Positions 8,091 through 17,353 are shown, numbered from the stretch's first letter. The stretch: DNA of 32,106 bases from Calothrix membranacea FACHB-236 (GCF_014696315.1 NZ_JACJPX010000087.1:1-32106); one strand, 5' to 3'. Made by a program: numbers and translations. The notes: generated by a model not told the origin, from the letters alone.

Positions 8091-10526
8091 CTAACCGACG
8101 TAAGCAACGGTGACACCGCTACCACCATCTACTTGTTCTGCAGCTTCGTATTTGCTGACTCTGGGGTGTTGCTGCAAATAGCTATGTACACCTTGGCGCA
8201 GTTTACCTGTACCATGTCCGTGAATGATCCATATTGGCCCTGTAGCTTCTGCTAGCGCTTTATCTAAAAGCAATTCCGCATCAGCTACACGCTTACCTCG
8301 GATATCAATTGTATTTTTTGAAGTCCGAATTGCTAGGGCTGGCGGTGCTGCTGGGGTAACTGGTGCTGGTGCTGGTTTTGGTTTGACGATGGGTTCAGCT
8401 TTTTGCCCATCTAAAGATTCGATGTCTTCCAGCTTAACTGTCATTTTCATGATGCCAAAACGCACAGTTAACTCCCCATCTTCATCGGGAGCAACTAACA
8501 CCTCTGCTGTTTGCCCAAACTGAGAAATGCGGACGCGATCGCCTACTTTGGGCATAAATCCCGCTTTGGGTTTGGCTGGTGCGGCTGGCTGAAATTTCTG
8601 CCCAATTTGATTTAAAGCATTGGTAGCTTGTTGAGCTTCTTGGGCTGTTGGTGTCCCTTGTTGTAAGCGCCGAATTACTTGGGCGATTTCACCTTTAGCT
8701 TGGGCGATCGCTTGTTGTACTGCTGCTTCTTGGGAGACTTTTAAAGCTTTTTCCCTCTCTTGTAAGTTTGCCGCTTTCGTAGAAACTTCTTTATATAAAC
8801 GTTCGGCTTGCTGCAACAAATTTTGGGCTTCCGCTGCTTTGGTTTCTTGGCGACGGCGTTGTGCTTCTAACCCCGCAATTACTTGGTTAACTTCGTCTGT
8901 TGCGCCTCCCAGATGGGTTTTTGCCTTTTCGACAACTTCTAGTTTTAACCCTAAACGTTGGGCAATTGCCAAAGCATTAGAACGTCCGGGAATTCCCCAC
9001 AACAATCGATAAGTTGGTGATAGGGTACTTTCATCAAATTCTACAGAGGCGTTTTCAAAGCGTTCATCTTCATATTTCAGCGCTTTTAGTTCTCCAAAGT
9101 GAGTTGTCGCCACTGTCAGTCCTGCATGATCTGCGAGATATTGCAGCAGTGCGATCGCTAATGCACTACCCTCAGCCGGATCGGTTCCTGCGCCTACTTC
9201 ATCGAGCAAAACCAGGGATGAAGGGGATGAAGAAGCAATATCTCCCTCACCTCCCTCATCTTCCTTATCTTCGCCATCTCTCTCACTGCCTACGGCATTC
9301 AAAATCCGGCTAATGCGGCGTATATGACCAGAAAACGTGGATAAGCTTTGCTGTAAAGATTGTTCATCGCCAATATCTGCCAATACCTGGCTAAACCACG
9401 GTATTTCTACTGGTTCGCGAGCAGGCACAAATAAGCCGACTTTGGCCATTAATGCTGCTAAGCCCAGGGTTTTTAAGGTGACGGTTTTACCGCCAGTATT
9501 TGGCCCGGTAATCGTCACTACTCGGATATACGGATTAATCAACAAATCTACGGGGATTACTGGTGAGCTTTGCTCGTGTTGATGCTGCCACACCAATAGG
9601 GGATGACGCAGTTGGCGCAGGGTGATACTTTCTGTATCCGCCCAGTCGATAAATCTGGGAGGATTTGCCCCTAGCCAAAAACTGTAACGCGATCGCGCAG
9701 TTGCCAAATCTAAAGTGGTAACAATGGCTAGCAACCTCTCCAAATCAGGTTTAACTGCTGCTACTTGCTCTGTTAAAGCCCGTCGAATTGCTTCTTCTTC
9801 TGTCTGCTCTCGTCTGATTGTTTGACGTAATTGATTACCCCAGGGCACTATGCTGTGGGGTTCCACATATAAAGTGGCACCGCTAGTAGAGGTGTCGTGA
9901 ACAATACCGGGGATAGCGTCTTTATGTGTCGCTTTTACAGGAATTACAAAGCGATCGCCTCTTTGGGTAATCAGTTGTTCTTGAACTGCCCCAGACTTAG
10001 CTTGTAAAATATTTTGCAGTTTTTGCGTGATTTGACTCCGCAATTTCCGCAATTCCGTGCGAATGTCTCCCAGCTTTTGGCTGGCGCGATCAGTTACTTG
10101 CCCTCGTTCATCGATACAGCGGTGAATTTCTTGTTCAAGTTCAGGATATGTTCTTAAATCGGCAACCAGCTCTGTCAAGATGGGTAAATCTTCCTGGTTG
10201 TCAATTATCCGGCGTAAATTCCTGCTGCCAGAGAGAGTAGTTGCGATCGCTAACAATTCATCTCCAGCTAAAATCCCTTGGAGTTCTGCCCGTTCCAGGG
10301 AATCACCAATATCTTGAATTCCCTCGAAGGATAAACTGGGGGATATACGGCTTTCCAGTTGGTAAACTTCTTTAGTTTGTTCCAACAACTGCGTACTTTC
10401 CGCCTGAGAATCGGGAATTTTTAGCTGACGTGCTGCGATCGCCCCTAACTTAGTTGCCGCAAATGTCGCAAGATGCTGGCAGAGGCGATTCCATTCTAGT
10501 AGTTCTAAGGTTTCAGATTGGATCAA
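8091..10526 (-). CDS. mutS2: Endonuclease MutS2 (Smr-domain MutS homologue)
   Basis: 811-residue MutS2. Bacterial MutS2 proteins limit homologous recombination and/or act in ribosome rescue. Order: N-terminal core (1-330); ATPase with Walker A GPNTGGKT (341-348) and Walker B LVLLDE (438-443) followed by GAGTDP; coiled-coil clamp (about 525-645, Gln/Ala/Glu rich); KOW-like strand region (655-705); Pro/Ala linker (710-732); C-terminal Smr domain with DIRG (741-744) and HGHGTGKLR (769-777). Start is TTG at 10526; I saw no better ATG. An acidic, Gly/Ser-rich insert of about 20 residues lies just before Walker B (see findings). Single-gene unit. Confidence 0.96.
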   Translation of the reverse strand: MIQSETLELLEWNRLCQHLATFAATKLGAIAARQLKIPDSQAESTQLLEQTKEVYQLESRISPSLSFEGIQDIGDSLERAELQGILAGDELLAIATTLSGSRNLRRIIDNQEDLPILTELVADLRTYPELEQEIHRCIDERGQVTDRASQKLGDIRTELRKLRSQITQKLQNILQAKSGAVQEQLITQRGDRFVIPVKATHKDAIPGIVHDTSTSGATLYVEPHSIVPWGNQLRQTIRREQTEEEAIRRALTEQVAAVKPDLERLLAIVTTLDLATARSRYSFWLGANPPRFIDWADTESITLRQLRHPLLVWQHQHEQSSPVIPVDLLINPYIRVVTITGPNTGGKTVTLKTLGLAALMAKVGLFVPAREPVEIPWFSQVLADIGDEQSLQQSLSTFSGHIRRISRILNAVGSERDGEDKEDEGGEGDIASSSPSSLVLLDEVGAGTDPAEGSALAIALLQYLADHAGLTVATTHFGELKALKYEDERFENASVEFDESTLSPTYRLLWGIPGRSNALAIAQRLGLKLEVVEKAKTHLGGATDEVNQVIAGLEAQRRRQETKAAEAQNLLQQAERLYKEVSTKAANLQEREKALKVSQEAAVQQAIAQAKGEIAQVIRRLQQGTPTAQEAQQATNALNQIGQKFQPAAPAKPKAGFMPKVGDRVRISQFGQTAEVLVAPDEDGELTVRFGIMKMTVKLEDIESLDGQKAEPIVKPKPAPAPVTPAAPPALAIRTSKNTIDIRGKRVADAELLLDKALAEATGPIWIIHGHGTGKLRQGVHSYLQQHPRVSKYEAAEQVDGGSGVTVAYVG

Positions 10527-11254
10527 GGCTTCAATATCTAATCTGAAATTATCGTAACAATTCTCGCCCCTAAAGAGCCAATACTGTTTTCCGATCCTAA
10601 TTATGTAGGCAGGGTTTTCTGAGAAAGTAGGAGTATCGGAGAGAGCATTGGCAGAAGAGCGAGTGTGAATGATTTTAATAAATGTTGTTATTTGACTTAT
10701 TTTGGTGATTTTTAGTGCTAATAATCCTATTTATTTTCTTTTATCACTTCTCAACCTTTTAGTAAGCGAATTACTCTGTAGCTATTAAGCAGTTAATAAC
10801 TTAGTAGCAGTTGCTCAAAATCCTGTATTACTAGAAACAAAATGCAGAACTACAACAATTTTCTCGGACGACACCATCAGTAATTACGACTTATATACCA
10901 GAATCATTACCAGCCTTTATACGAATCAGCAATTAAAAAAATACAAATTCTGGGTGCGTAATAACTATCACATAAAGTGTCATTTCCTGTGAAACTATCA
11001 CAACACTAACTCGCAACAAACAAGGGAACAGGAAACAGGTAACAGAAAAAATAATTTAGCTTGCTATTTACACTGATTACGGGTAGTAGGTTGCCTGTGC
11101 GTTTGCTCCTAAGTATGACAACACAAAAAATGATAACCAGGTTTTTACCCACCTTGTAATTGTTTGGATCTTGACATTTACTTGGAAAAAAATCGCACCA
11201 ACTTTGCCCACAATTTGATACCCTAGCTTAAACAGATTTGAGAAAAGTTAAAGC
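10527..11254. other. Long intergenic region between mutS2 and guaB3 (divergent)
   Basis: 728 bases separating two divergent genes, so both promoters should lie here. A TTGACA hexamer occurs around 11173 upstream of guaB3, but I see no matching -10 at a normal distance. A plus-strand frame of 67 codons (10789-10992) is open but lacks a start codon and any recognisable family. No tRNA or hairpin terminator seen. Confidence 0.45.
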
Positions 11255-12418
11255 GTGGACATTCAACTTGGGCGGGGAAAAACAGCTCGGAGAGCTTACG
11301 GAATTGATGAAATTGCTTTAGTTCCTGGCAGAGGAACACTAGATCCGAGCTTGGCAGATACTAAGTGGCGTATTGGTAATATTGAGCGAGAAATCCCCAT
11401 TATTGCCAGTGCTATGGATGGCGTAGTCGATGTGCGTATGGCTGTACGTTTGTCGCAGTTGGGAGCATTAGGTGTCCTCAACTTAGAAGGTATCCAAACT
11501 CGCTATGCCGATCCAGACCCAATTTTAGATAAGATTGCTGCCGTAGGGAAAGATGAGTTTGTTTCCCTAATGCAAGAACTCTATGCCGAACCAATCAAGC
11601 CGGAATTAATTGAAAAGCGTATTCAGGAAATTAAGCAACAAGGTGGTATTGCGGCAGTTAGTGCTACACCAGCCGGAGCCAGTAAATTTGGTGAGATAGT
11701 AGCCAAAGCTGGGGCAGATTTATTTTTTGTACAAGCTACTGTTGTTTCTACGGCACACCTGTCACCAGAGTCAATCGTGCCCTTAGATTTAGCTGAATTT
11801 TGCCGTTCTATGCCCATCCCTGTGATATTGGGGAATTGCGTCACTTACGAAGTGACTTTAGATCTGTTGAAAGCTGGGGCGGCTGGTGTACTGGTAGGGA
11901 TTGGCCCTGGTGCTGCTTGTACTTCACGCGGTGTATTAGGTGTAGGTGTACCGCAAGCAACTGCGATCGCAGATTGTGCCGCCGCACGTGATGATTACTA
12001 TCGGGAAACAGGTAACTACATACCTATCATTGCTGATGGTGGTTTAATCACTGGTGGCGACATTTGTAAGTGTATTGCTTGTGGCGCTGATGGCGTAATG
12101 ATCGGTTCTCCCTTTGCTAGAGCCGCCGAAGCACCTGGACGAGGTTACCATTGGGGAATGGCAACTCCCAGCCCTGTACTGCCTCGTGGTACCCGCATTC
12201 GCGTCGCTACCACAGGCACCCTAGAGCAAATTCTTATTGGCCCCGCAGCACTTGATGATGGCACCCATAATCTTTTAGGAGCGTTAAAAACAAGTATGGG
12301 TACATTAGGAGCTAAAAACATCAAAGAAATGCAACAAGTTGAAGTTGTGATTGCTCCTTCCCTACTAACTGAAGGCAAAGTTTACCAAAAAGCTCAACAA
12401 TTAGGTATGGGTAAATAA
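11255..12418 (+). CDS. guaB3: GuaB3 family IMP dehydrogenase (CBS-less)
   Basis: 387-residue member of the GuaB3 branch of IMP dehydrogenases, which oxidise IMP to XMP in guanine nucleotide synthesis; cyanobacterial GuaB3 has been reported to have this activity. The (beta/alpha)8 barrel shows ASAMDGV (51-57), the catalytic-cysteine loop [12 protein letters not shown] with Cys222, and the phosphate-binding [10 protein letters not shown] (260-269). The chain runs straight through the region where canonical GuaB carries its CBS (Bateman) pair, so nucleotide regulation through CBS domains is absent. Start is GTG at 11255, giving [16 protein letters not shown]. Its place upstream of Yfr1 and trxA is conserved in cyanobacteria. 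Confidence 0.94.
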   Translation: MDIQLGRGKTARRAYGIDEIALVPGRGTLDPSLADTKWRIGNIEREIPIIASAMDGVVDVRMAVRLSQLGALGVLNLEGIQTRYADPDPILDKIAAVGKDEFVSLMQELYAEPIKPELIEKRIQEIKQQGGIAAVSATPAGASKFGEIVAKAGADLFFVQATVVSTAHLSPESIVPLDLAEFCRSMPIPVILGNCVTYEVTLDLLKAGAAGVLVGIGPGAACTSRGVLGVGVPQATAIADCAAARDDYYRETGNYIPIIADGGLITGGDICKCIACGADGVMIGSPFARAAEAPGRGYHWGMATPSPVLPRGTRIRVATTGTLEQILIGPAALDDGTHNLLGALKTSMGTLGAKNIKEMQQVEVVIAPSLLTEGKVYQKAQQLGMGK

Positions 12419-12672
12419 AGGTTTAGGGACTAAGGATTAGGGGCTGGGGAAAAGGAAGCAGAAGCAGCACAGAGGAAAAGTAAAATAACTTTGATCACCC
12501 AATTTTCTGTTTCCTCTTCCTGCTTACAAATGCCAAATATTAAATAAAAAAACTATGCCCTATGCCTAATATCCAATACTAATACCTAATCCATAGTAGA
12601 TATTTACGGCAAATCCATCAGGAAATTTTTCCAGAGTCTTCAACAAGGACTGGAAAAATTACATATGTCGCC

Positions 12673-12678
12673 TACAAT
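12673..12678 (+). promoter_or_regulatory. -10 element of the Yfr1 promoter
   Basis: TACAAT, about seven bases before the predicted 5' end of Yfr1. The -35 region around 12650 (CTGGAA) is poor. Confidence 0.55.
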
Positions 12679-12684
12679 AGAGAT

Positions 12685-12752
12685 AGCGGAGACGCATGTT
12701 TCCGTTCACTCCTCACACCACACTCCGCCCGGACTACTGTTCGGGCGGTTCC
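12685..12752 (+). ncRNA. yfr1: Small regulatory RNA Yfr1
   Basis: About 65-68 nt. All three diagnostic parts are present: a 5' hairpin (CGGAGA 12687-12692 with TTTCCG, loop CGCATG), an unpaired stretch holding the ultraconserved ACTCCTCACAC motif (about 12708-12718), and a 3' terminator hairpin (CCGCCCG 12725-12731 with CGGGCGG 12742-12748) followed by TTCCTT. Position between guaB-type and trxA genes matches the known genomic location of Yfr1 in cyanobacteria. In Prochlorococcus it represses outer-membrane porin mRNAs by pairing through the conserved motif. The exact 5' end is estimated from the -10 box. Confidence 0.9.
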
Positions 12753-12878
12753 TTATGTAGGTAGAAATAAATTCTAAAGCTTCTTTGCAAATGTACATCC
12801 CTTAGCTTCCAAGCAACCGTTTTTGCTATGGTAGAATTTTCACGAAACGCAGAAATATAATTGGCAAGGTTTTTAGGC

Positions 12879-13202
12879 ATGTCAGCAGCCGCACAAGTTA
12901 CCGATTCTACCTTTAAGCAAGAAGTACTCGACAGTGATGTACCTGTTTTAGTTGATTTTTGGGCACCCTGGTGTGGCCCCTGCCGGATGGTAGCCCCTGT
13001 TGTAGAAGAAATTGCCGCTCAATACGACGGTCAACTCAAAGTTGTAAAAGTCAACACTGATGAGAATCCTAATGTTGCTAGTCAGTACGGCATCCGCAGC
13101 ATCCCCACATTAATGATTTTTAAAGGTGGGCAAAAAGTTGATATGGTTGTCGGTGCTGTGCCTAAAACTACATTAGCTACCACATTGGAAAAGTATCTTT
13201 GA
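12879..13202 (+). CDS. trxA: Thioredoxin TrxA
   Basis: 107-residue thioredoxin, the general cytosolic protein disulfide reductase, here of the cyanobacterial/m type. The active site WCGPC is at residues 31-35, after VLVDFWAP. The cis-proline region [10 protein letters not shown] and the KGG turn are intact. ATG at 12879 (MSAAAQVTD) gives the standard length, with AAGG about ten bases upstream; an in-frame TTG at 12861 would add six residues. Yfr1 ends about 125 bases upstream with its own terminator, so trxA probably has a separate promoter. A terminator hairpin follows the stop. Confidence 0.97.
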   Translation: MSAAAQVTDSTFKQEVLDSDVPVLVDFWAPWCGPCRMVAPVVEEIAAQYDGQLKVVKVNTDENPNVASQYGIRSIPTLMIFKGGQKVDMVVGAVPKTTLATTLEKYL

Positions 13203-13276
13203 AACTTAATTGGCAGTCAGATCTTTCTGATTTTTCCATTTGCTCTTGCTTTTAGGTCAATTTTTGTAAAGTTTGA

Positions 13277-13310
13277 GAGGCGCGACATTTCGCGTCTCAA
13301 TAAAACTTTT
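13277..13310 (+). terminator. Hairpin downstream of trxA
   Basis: Nine-bp stem with one G-T pair (13277-13285 with 13290-13298), loop CATT, then AATAAAAC and a T run. The core CGCGA-CATT-TCGCGTCT type is shared with the palindrome at 29999-30018, so it is either a terminator or a copy of a dispersed palindromic repeat acting as one. Confidence 0.65.
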
Positions 13311-13572
13311 TACATGGTTCAAACTGTATAAATTACCGCAGCTAAATTTATTCTTTTATTGCTGTTGATAAATTCCTACCTCAGCGCGGCGGAAATCAAC
13401 ATTCTATACCCAATGGGAAGCCCCGAGAAGGGGTCTAAAAATCTTTGGACACTTCATCTAGGGCAAACCCCTGACTGCGGACTCCGTAATCAATGCAGGG
13501 CGACCCCTCTTAATAGCAGCTTCTCTATGCAGCGCTGTCTAACTGCTATGCGTCTACAAAAGCACCAAAAAG

Positions 13573-13758
13573 CTAATTGATCAGGCTTTTAAAGTTCTTA
13601 ATTTCACGTATACGTAAAACATCTGTCTGTAGAGTAGCTGTACCAGCGCCTTGGTTGATAATTAGCCAAAGGTGCTTTTTGTTGCGATCAATGATAGGCG
13701 AAAAGGGAAATGGGGAAGTAAGTGGGTCGGCGAAATTCAAGATAACTGGCTGAGGCTG
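13573..13758 (-). pseudogene. Possible C-terminal remnant of an unrecognised gene
   Basis: An open minus-strand frame of 61 codons plus stop with protein-like composition (it includes PVILNFADPLTSPFPFSP, DRNKKHLWLIIN and TLQTDVLRIREIKNF) but no ATG. It begins at an in-frame stop six bases from the structured repeat at 13765. This looks like the 3' end of a gene whose front was lost or displaced by the repeat. I do not recognise the family, and a chance open frame cannot be excluded. Confidence 0.35.
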
Positions 13759-13764
13759 TCACTC

Positions 13765-13923
13765 TTATAAAGTTCTGAGCGCCGGAAGCCGGCGCTCAAC
13801 GCCAGTTCGTTCAAGTCGGGAGACCCCTTCGGGTTCGGCAGTCCACTCGGCGGCATAGCCGCACGTGTGGCTGCACTCACCGCCCACACGACTGGCTCGA
13901 CTTTGCGCTTTGTCCTTAGTCAT
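13765..13923 (-). repeat. Cloverleaf-like palindromic repeat with an internal 52-codon frame
   Basis: Starts with a perfect 10-bp hairpin (13776-13785 with 13789-13798, loop AAG). Next comes a domain closed by GCCAGT (13801-13806) with ACTGGC (13891-13896). It encloses three hairpins: ACCC/GGGT near 13822-13834, GCGGC/GCCGC near 13850-13862, and CGTGTGG (13864-13870) with CCACACG (13884-13890). GC content is well above the flanks. On the minus strand an ATG frame of 52 codons spans all of it. From general knowledge it resembles dispersed palindromic intergenic repeats of Nostocales; I cannot confirm copy number. Confidence 0.65.
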
Positions 13924-14238
13924 TTTTCATTGGTAAGGATTTCAAACCTATTTACGTTTCTTAACATATTTGGGTTGATTTCCACAGACTTACTTAGAAG
14001 AGAAAGAAATAATGGATTTTAATTTTTGACCCAGTATTTTTTCTAGTCAGCAATCACGGTAACAACCTGATTTCTTCACCTCTAGTCCCTAACCTTGAGT
14101 CTCTAGCTCTTAGGCCTTTTTGCCCAGTCGGTCTATAAACAAAAACTTTTAGCCATTGGCGTAACAGCTCAGTGATGCAGCTGATAAATAGCACACCAAA
14201 ATTAGATAAAATATAAAGCCATTGTGGCAGCAGTTATC

Positions 14239-15309
14239 ATGACTTCATCTGCGTCGTTTGATACATTAGAGTCTCTACAGGCGGATATCGCTGAATTAAT
14301 TGATCGGTTACCGACGTTAAAAAATCAGCAACTCATCAAACAGGCACTGGCTACCATAGTGCGTCTGGCTGATAGTAACATTGAGCGCCTTGATTGGAAA
14401 ATATTATCTGCTTCTCTAGCAGATATGGAACGGGGTTTTCAACTCTTTTATGACTACCGACACGTTCGTAAAGTAACAATTTTTGGTTCGGCTCGTTTAG
14501 CGCCAGAAACCCCAGAATATAAAATGGCATTGCAGTTTGCTTGTGCTGTGTCTCAGCTGGGATTTATGGTGATGACTGGCGGTGGTGGTGGTATCATGCA
14601 AGCCGGTCATGAAGGTGCTGGGCGCGAAAATTCTTTTGGCTTAAATATCCAATTACCTTTTGAGCAGCAGGCGAACCCTTTTATTGAAGGTGATCCTAAG
14701 CTGATTAATTTTAAATATTTTTTCACCCGTAAACTATTTCTGTTGAAAGAAAGTGATGCTGTTGCTTTGTTTCCTGGTGGCTTTGGCACCCAAGACGAAG
14801 CCTTTGAGTGCATGACATTAAGCCAAACAGGTAAATTTGGCCCAGTACCTTTAGTTTTAATCGATCGCCCTGGTGGTGATTACTGGCGGTCTTGGAGTGA
14901 TTATATCGATCGCCAATTGGTGCAAAACGGTCTTGTTAGTCCAGAAGACCCCAGTCTTTATACAGTGACAGACAACCTGGATGTGGCTTGTAATGCTATT
15001 ACCCGTTTTTACCAGGTTTATCACTCTAGTCGTTATGTCGGCGATCAGTTGGTGATTCGCCTGACAACAGATTTATCCAACACTGAAGTCGAAAAACTCA
15101 ATGCTAGCTTCAGCGACATTTTAGTTAAAGGAAAGATTGAAAAAAGCCAAGCATTATCACAAGAAGGGCAAGATGAGACAGTTAATCTACCCCGTCTTGT
15201 TTTGTACTTCAATCAACGCGATTTAGGGCGCTTGTATCAAATGATTGCTGTTATCAATCAGATGGGTGTTCATACTGTAGAGGATACAGGGCATCCAGAA
15301 AGGAAATAG
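14239..15309 (+). CDS. LOG family protein (lysine decarboxylase-like fold)
   Basis: 356-residue protein with a LOG core. Visible motifs are the nucleotide-binding VTIFGSAR, GGGGGIMQAGHEGA, and the signature PGGFGTQDE. LOG proteins cleave cytokinin nucleoside monophosphates or related ribotides, but this longer cyanobacterial form has an N-terminal helical extension of about 80 residues and a C-terminal domain of about 120 residues, so its substrate is uncertain. ATG at 14239 (MTSSASFDT) is preferred; an in-frame GTG at 14224 adds five residues. No operon partner within 700 bases on either side. Confidence 0.87.
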   Translation: MTSSASFDTLESLQADIAELIDRLPTLKNQQLIKQALATIVRLADSNIERLDWKILSASLADMERGFQLFYDYRHVRKVTIFGSARLAPETPEYKMALQFACAVSQLGFMVMTGGGGGIMQAGHEGAGRENSFGLNIQLPFEQQANPFIEGDPKLINFKYFFTRKLFLLKESDAVALFPGGFGTQDEAFECMTLSQTGKFGPVPLVLIDRPGGDYWRSWSDYIDRQLVQNGLVSPEDPSLYTVTDNLDVACNAITRFYQVYHSSRYVGDQLVIRLTTDLSNTEVEKLNASFSDILVKGKIEKSQALSQEGQDETVNLPRLVLYFNQRDLGRLYQMIAVINQMGVHTVEDTGHPERK

Positions 15310-16026
15310 TACTAAGATATGAATTCAAAATTCCACATTTACTTGGAAATCTTCTCAGATAGGGTTGCTCAATATAGCAAATTCTAGAGTAGGCGTACAG
15401 CATCAATCAGATGTTTTTATATAGTGAAATCTCGTTGGTGCTGTACCTGTAAGGTATATTTTATTGCTAATAATCATTGATAGATTGAACACAAATTGAA
15501 ATAATGTTTGCAACATCCCAATAAATAATCACGCCACAAACGTTGTTATACCCCTATCATCTGTTATATTCTTTTTTCAAATTGGTCTAAGTTGGGTTTT
15601 GTTCGTAAAACTCCACTTCATTGAAAACTGAGAAACCCTGGAAATATTAATACTTGCACCCAGCTATTGTGCGTTTAAACAGCAAGGCTGAAAAATTTGC
15701 TTTTCATTAAATTCCAGCTACACAATTTTAGGTTACAGGCTCAAGCTTAAACTGATTGTGCTATGAATATTGAGAATTTATCCAGGTATTTACATTGCAA
15801 TTTATTGGTATATACTGTGAGTCGCAGCCTGCAGCATATTGATAGCAAGTAACTTCTACAATGTGCTATTTAACTCTGCTTAAAAAGTTACATCTTATAT
15901 ATGTGATCTACCCTACTCACTAATGGGGAAAACACCAGTTATTATGACTCCATGCTGATGAGCTTAACAAAAACTTGTATATTAGCACAGTAAATAACTT
16001 CATACATCCTGATAGAGGACTAAAGA
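15310..16026. other. Intergenic region upstream of the D,D-carboxypeptidase gene
   Basis: 717 AT-rich bases. An imperfect inverted repeat (15395-15406 with 15435-15446, one mismatch in 12) surrounds a 28-base loop. GAGG at 16015-16018 is a good ribosome binding site for the next gene. Nothing else recognised. Confidence 0.5.
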
Positions 16027-17349
16027 ATGCTGGAATTATTGAGTTCAGGTTTAGTATCGCTGTGGCTGGAAATGGCAGGGTTGCAGATCAAGCCTTTAGA
16101 TGCTTTAGATGCTTTAGCTTGGCAAAGTAGCCCTGGCTTAGTGCTAGCACCTGATCCCAATCCAGCGAGCGCTAATACAGTACAAGACTATTTGAAGGGG
16201 CTGATTTCATCAAAACTCATTGCACAAAATCTGACAGCAAGCCAGGGAATTTGGATGCAGTCAGGGCCTATGTTGATGGCGAATCATCAAGGGACAACGC
16301 CTCTACCTGCTGCATCTTTAACTAAAATTGCTACCTCATTAGTTGCGTTTAAAACTTGGGGCCCAGATCATCAATTTGAGACAGCGATCAGTGCTACAGG
16401 GCCAGTAGTGAATGGCGTATTGCAAGGTGATTTAGTGATTACTGGCGGTGGTGATCCTATGATGGTTTGGGAAGAAGCGATCGCCATTGGTAATGCTCTC
16501 AACAAAATGGGTATTAAGCAGGTAAAAGGAAATTTGGTGATTACTGGCTCTTTTTCCATGAATTTCCAGCGTCACCCACTATTAGCAGGTCAGTTATTTA
16601 AGCAAGCGCTAAATTCTGCTACTTGGACTCGTCCAGCGATTTACACACACTCGATTATGCCCAAGGGCACACCAAAACCACAATTAGCGATCGCTGGGAC
16701 TGTGAAAGTTGAACCACAAGCAAACCCACAACAAGCTGTGCTAATTCGTCATCTCTCTTTGCCTATGAGACAAATTATCAAAGAGATGAATGTTTTCAGT
16801 AATAACGATATAGCAGAAATGCTAGCTGAGTCAGTGGGAGGACATACTGTAGTTCAATCTACTGCAGCAAAGCTAGCTAGAGTTCCAGAGGGAGAAATTC
16901 AGTTAATTAATGGTTCAGGATTAGGCCAAGAAAATCGTATTTCTCCCCGTGCTGCTTGTGCGATGTTAATGGCAATGCAACAAGAAGCAGTGGCTCGTAA
17001 TCTGACTTTAGCGGATCTGTTTCCCATGTCTGGGTTCGATCACCGAGGTACACTGCACGCCAGACACATGCCGGCGGGTACAGTGATGAAAACCGGAACT
17101 TTGCGAGATGTGAGTGCTTTAGCTGGTGTGATGCCAACACGCGATCGCGGTTTAGTCTGGTTTGCCATTATCAACCGTGGTAACAACGTCTCCGGTTTCC
17201 GTGCTGGACAAGACCAACTATTACAACGTTTGGTACAAAAGTTGCAATTAGCACCTCAAATCCCCGCAGCTTTAACTCCTCATTCCACCATTAACACCTT
17301 ACCGGAACTCGGTGCCAGTAGCCGTAATCAAATTTTGTTTAAAAGTTAG
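16027..17349 (+). CDS. dacB: D-alanyl-D-alanine carboxypeptidase / endopeptidase, PBP4 (S13) family
   Basis: 440-residue serine peptidase that trims or cleaves peptidoglycan stem peptides outside the cytoplasmic membrane. The three penicillin-binding motifs are present: SxxK as SLTK (Ser97-Lys100), SxN as SNN (258-260) and KTG (355-357). The large insert between the first two motifs (about 110-245), typical of S13 enzymes, is present. The N-terminus (LLSSGLVSLWL) is only weakly hydrophobic and I cannot call a clear signal peptidase site, so the export route is uncertain. ATG at 16027 has GAGG eight bases upstream. Confidence 0.92.
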   Translation: MLELLSSGLVSLWLEMAGLQIKPLDALDALAWQSSPGLVLAPDPNPASANTVQDYLKGLISSKLIAQNLTASQGIWMQSGPMLMANHQGTTPLPAASLTKIATSLVAFKTWGPDHQFETAISATGPVVNGVLQGDLVITGGGDPMMVWEEAIAIGNALNKMGIKQVKGNLVITGSFSMNFQRHPLLAGQLFKQALNSATWTRPAIYTHSIMPKGTPKPQLAIAGTVKVEPQANPQQAVLIRHLSLPMRQIIKEMNVFSNNDIAEMLAESVGGHTVVQSTAAKLARVPEGEIQLINGSGLGQENRISPRAACAMLMAMQQEAVARNLTLADLFPMSGFDHRGTLHARHMPAGTVMKTGTLRDVSALAGVMPTRDRGLVWFAIINRGNNVSGFRAGQDQLLQRLVQKLQLAPQIPAALTPHSTINTLPELGASSRNQILFKS

Positions 17350-17353
17350 TTAT

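Larger units (their letters stand above)
13203..14238. other. Repeat-rich intergenic region between trxA and the LOG-family gene
   Basis: About 1 kb without an intact gene. In order: the trxA hairpin; a stretch (13340-13570) of short repeat-like pieces such as AGCCCCGAGAAGGGG; a minus-strand gene remnant (13573-13758); a cloverleaf-like repeat (13765-13923); then AT-rich DNA leading to the next gene. A TAAAAT near 14210 could be the -10 box of that gene. Confidence 0.5.

Noticed and set aside
10789-10992. 67-codon plus-strand open frame between mutS2 and guaB3
   Set aside because: No start codon, no recognisable family, and AT-rich DNA readily gives frames of this length. Kept only as a note in the intergenic entry.
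13359-13580. 73-codon plus-strand open frame after trxA
   Set aside because: The translation is irregular and crosses short repeat-like DNA. It overlaps the end of the opposite-strand remnant, has no ribosome binding site and matches no family.
13801-13896. tRNA-like gene suggested by the cloverleaf fold
   Set aside because: No acceptor stem of 7 bp with proper arm sizes, no anticodon arm of 5+7 geometry and no D-arm consensus; length and hairpin sizes do not fit a tRNA.
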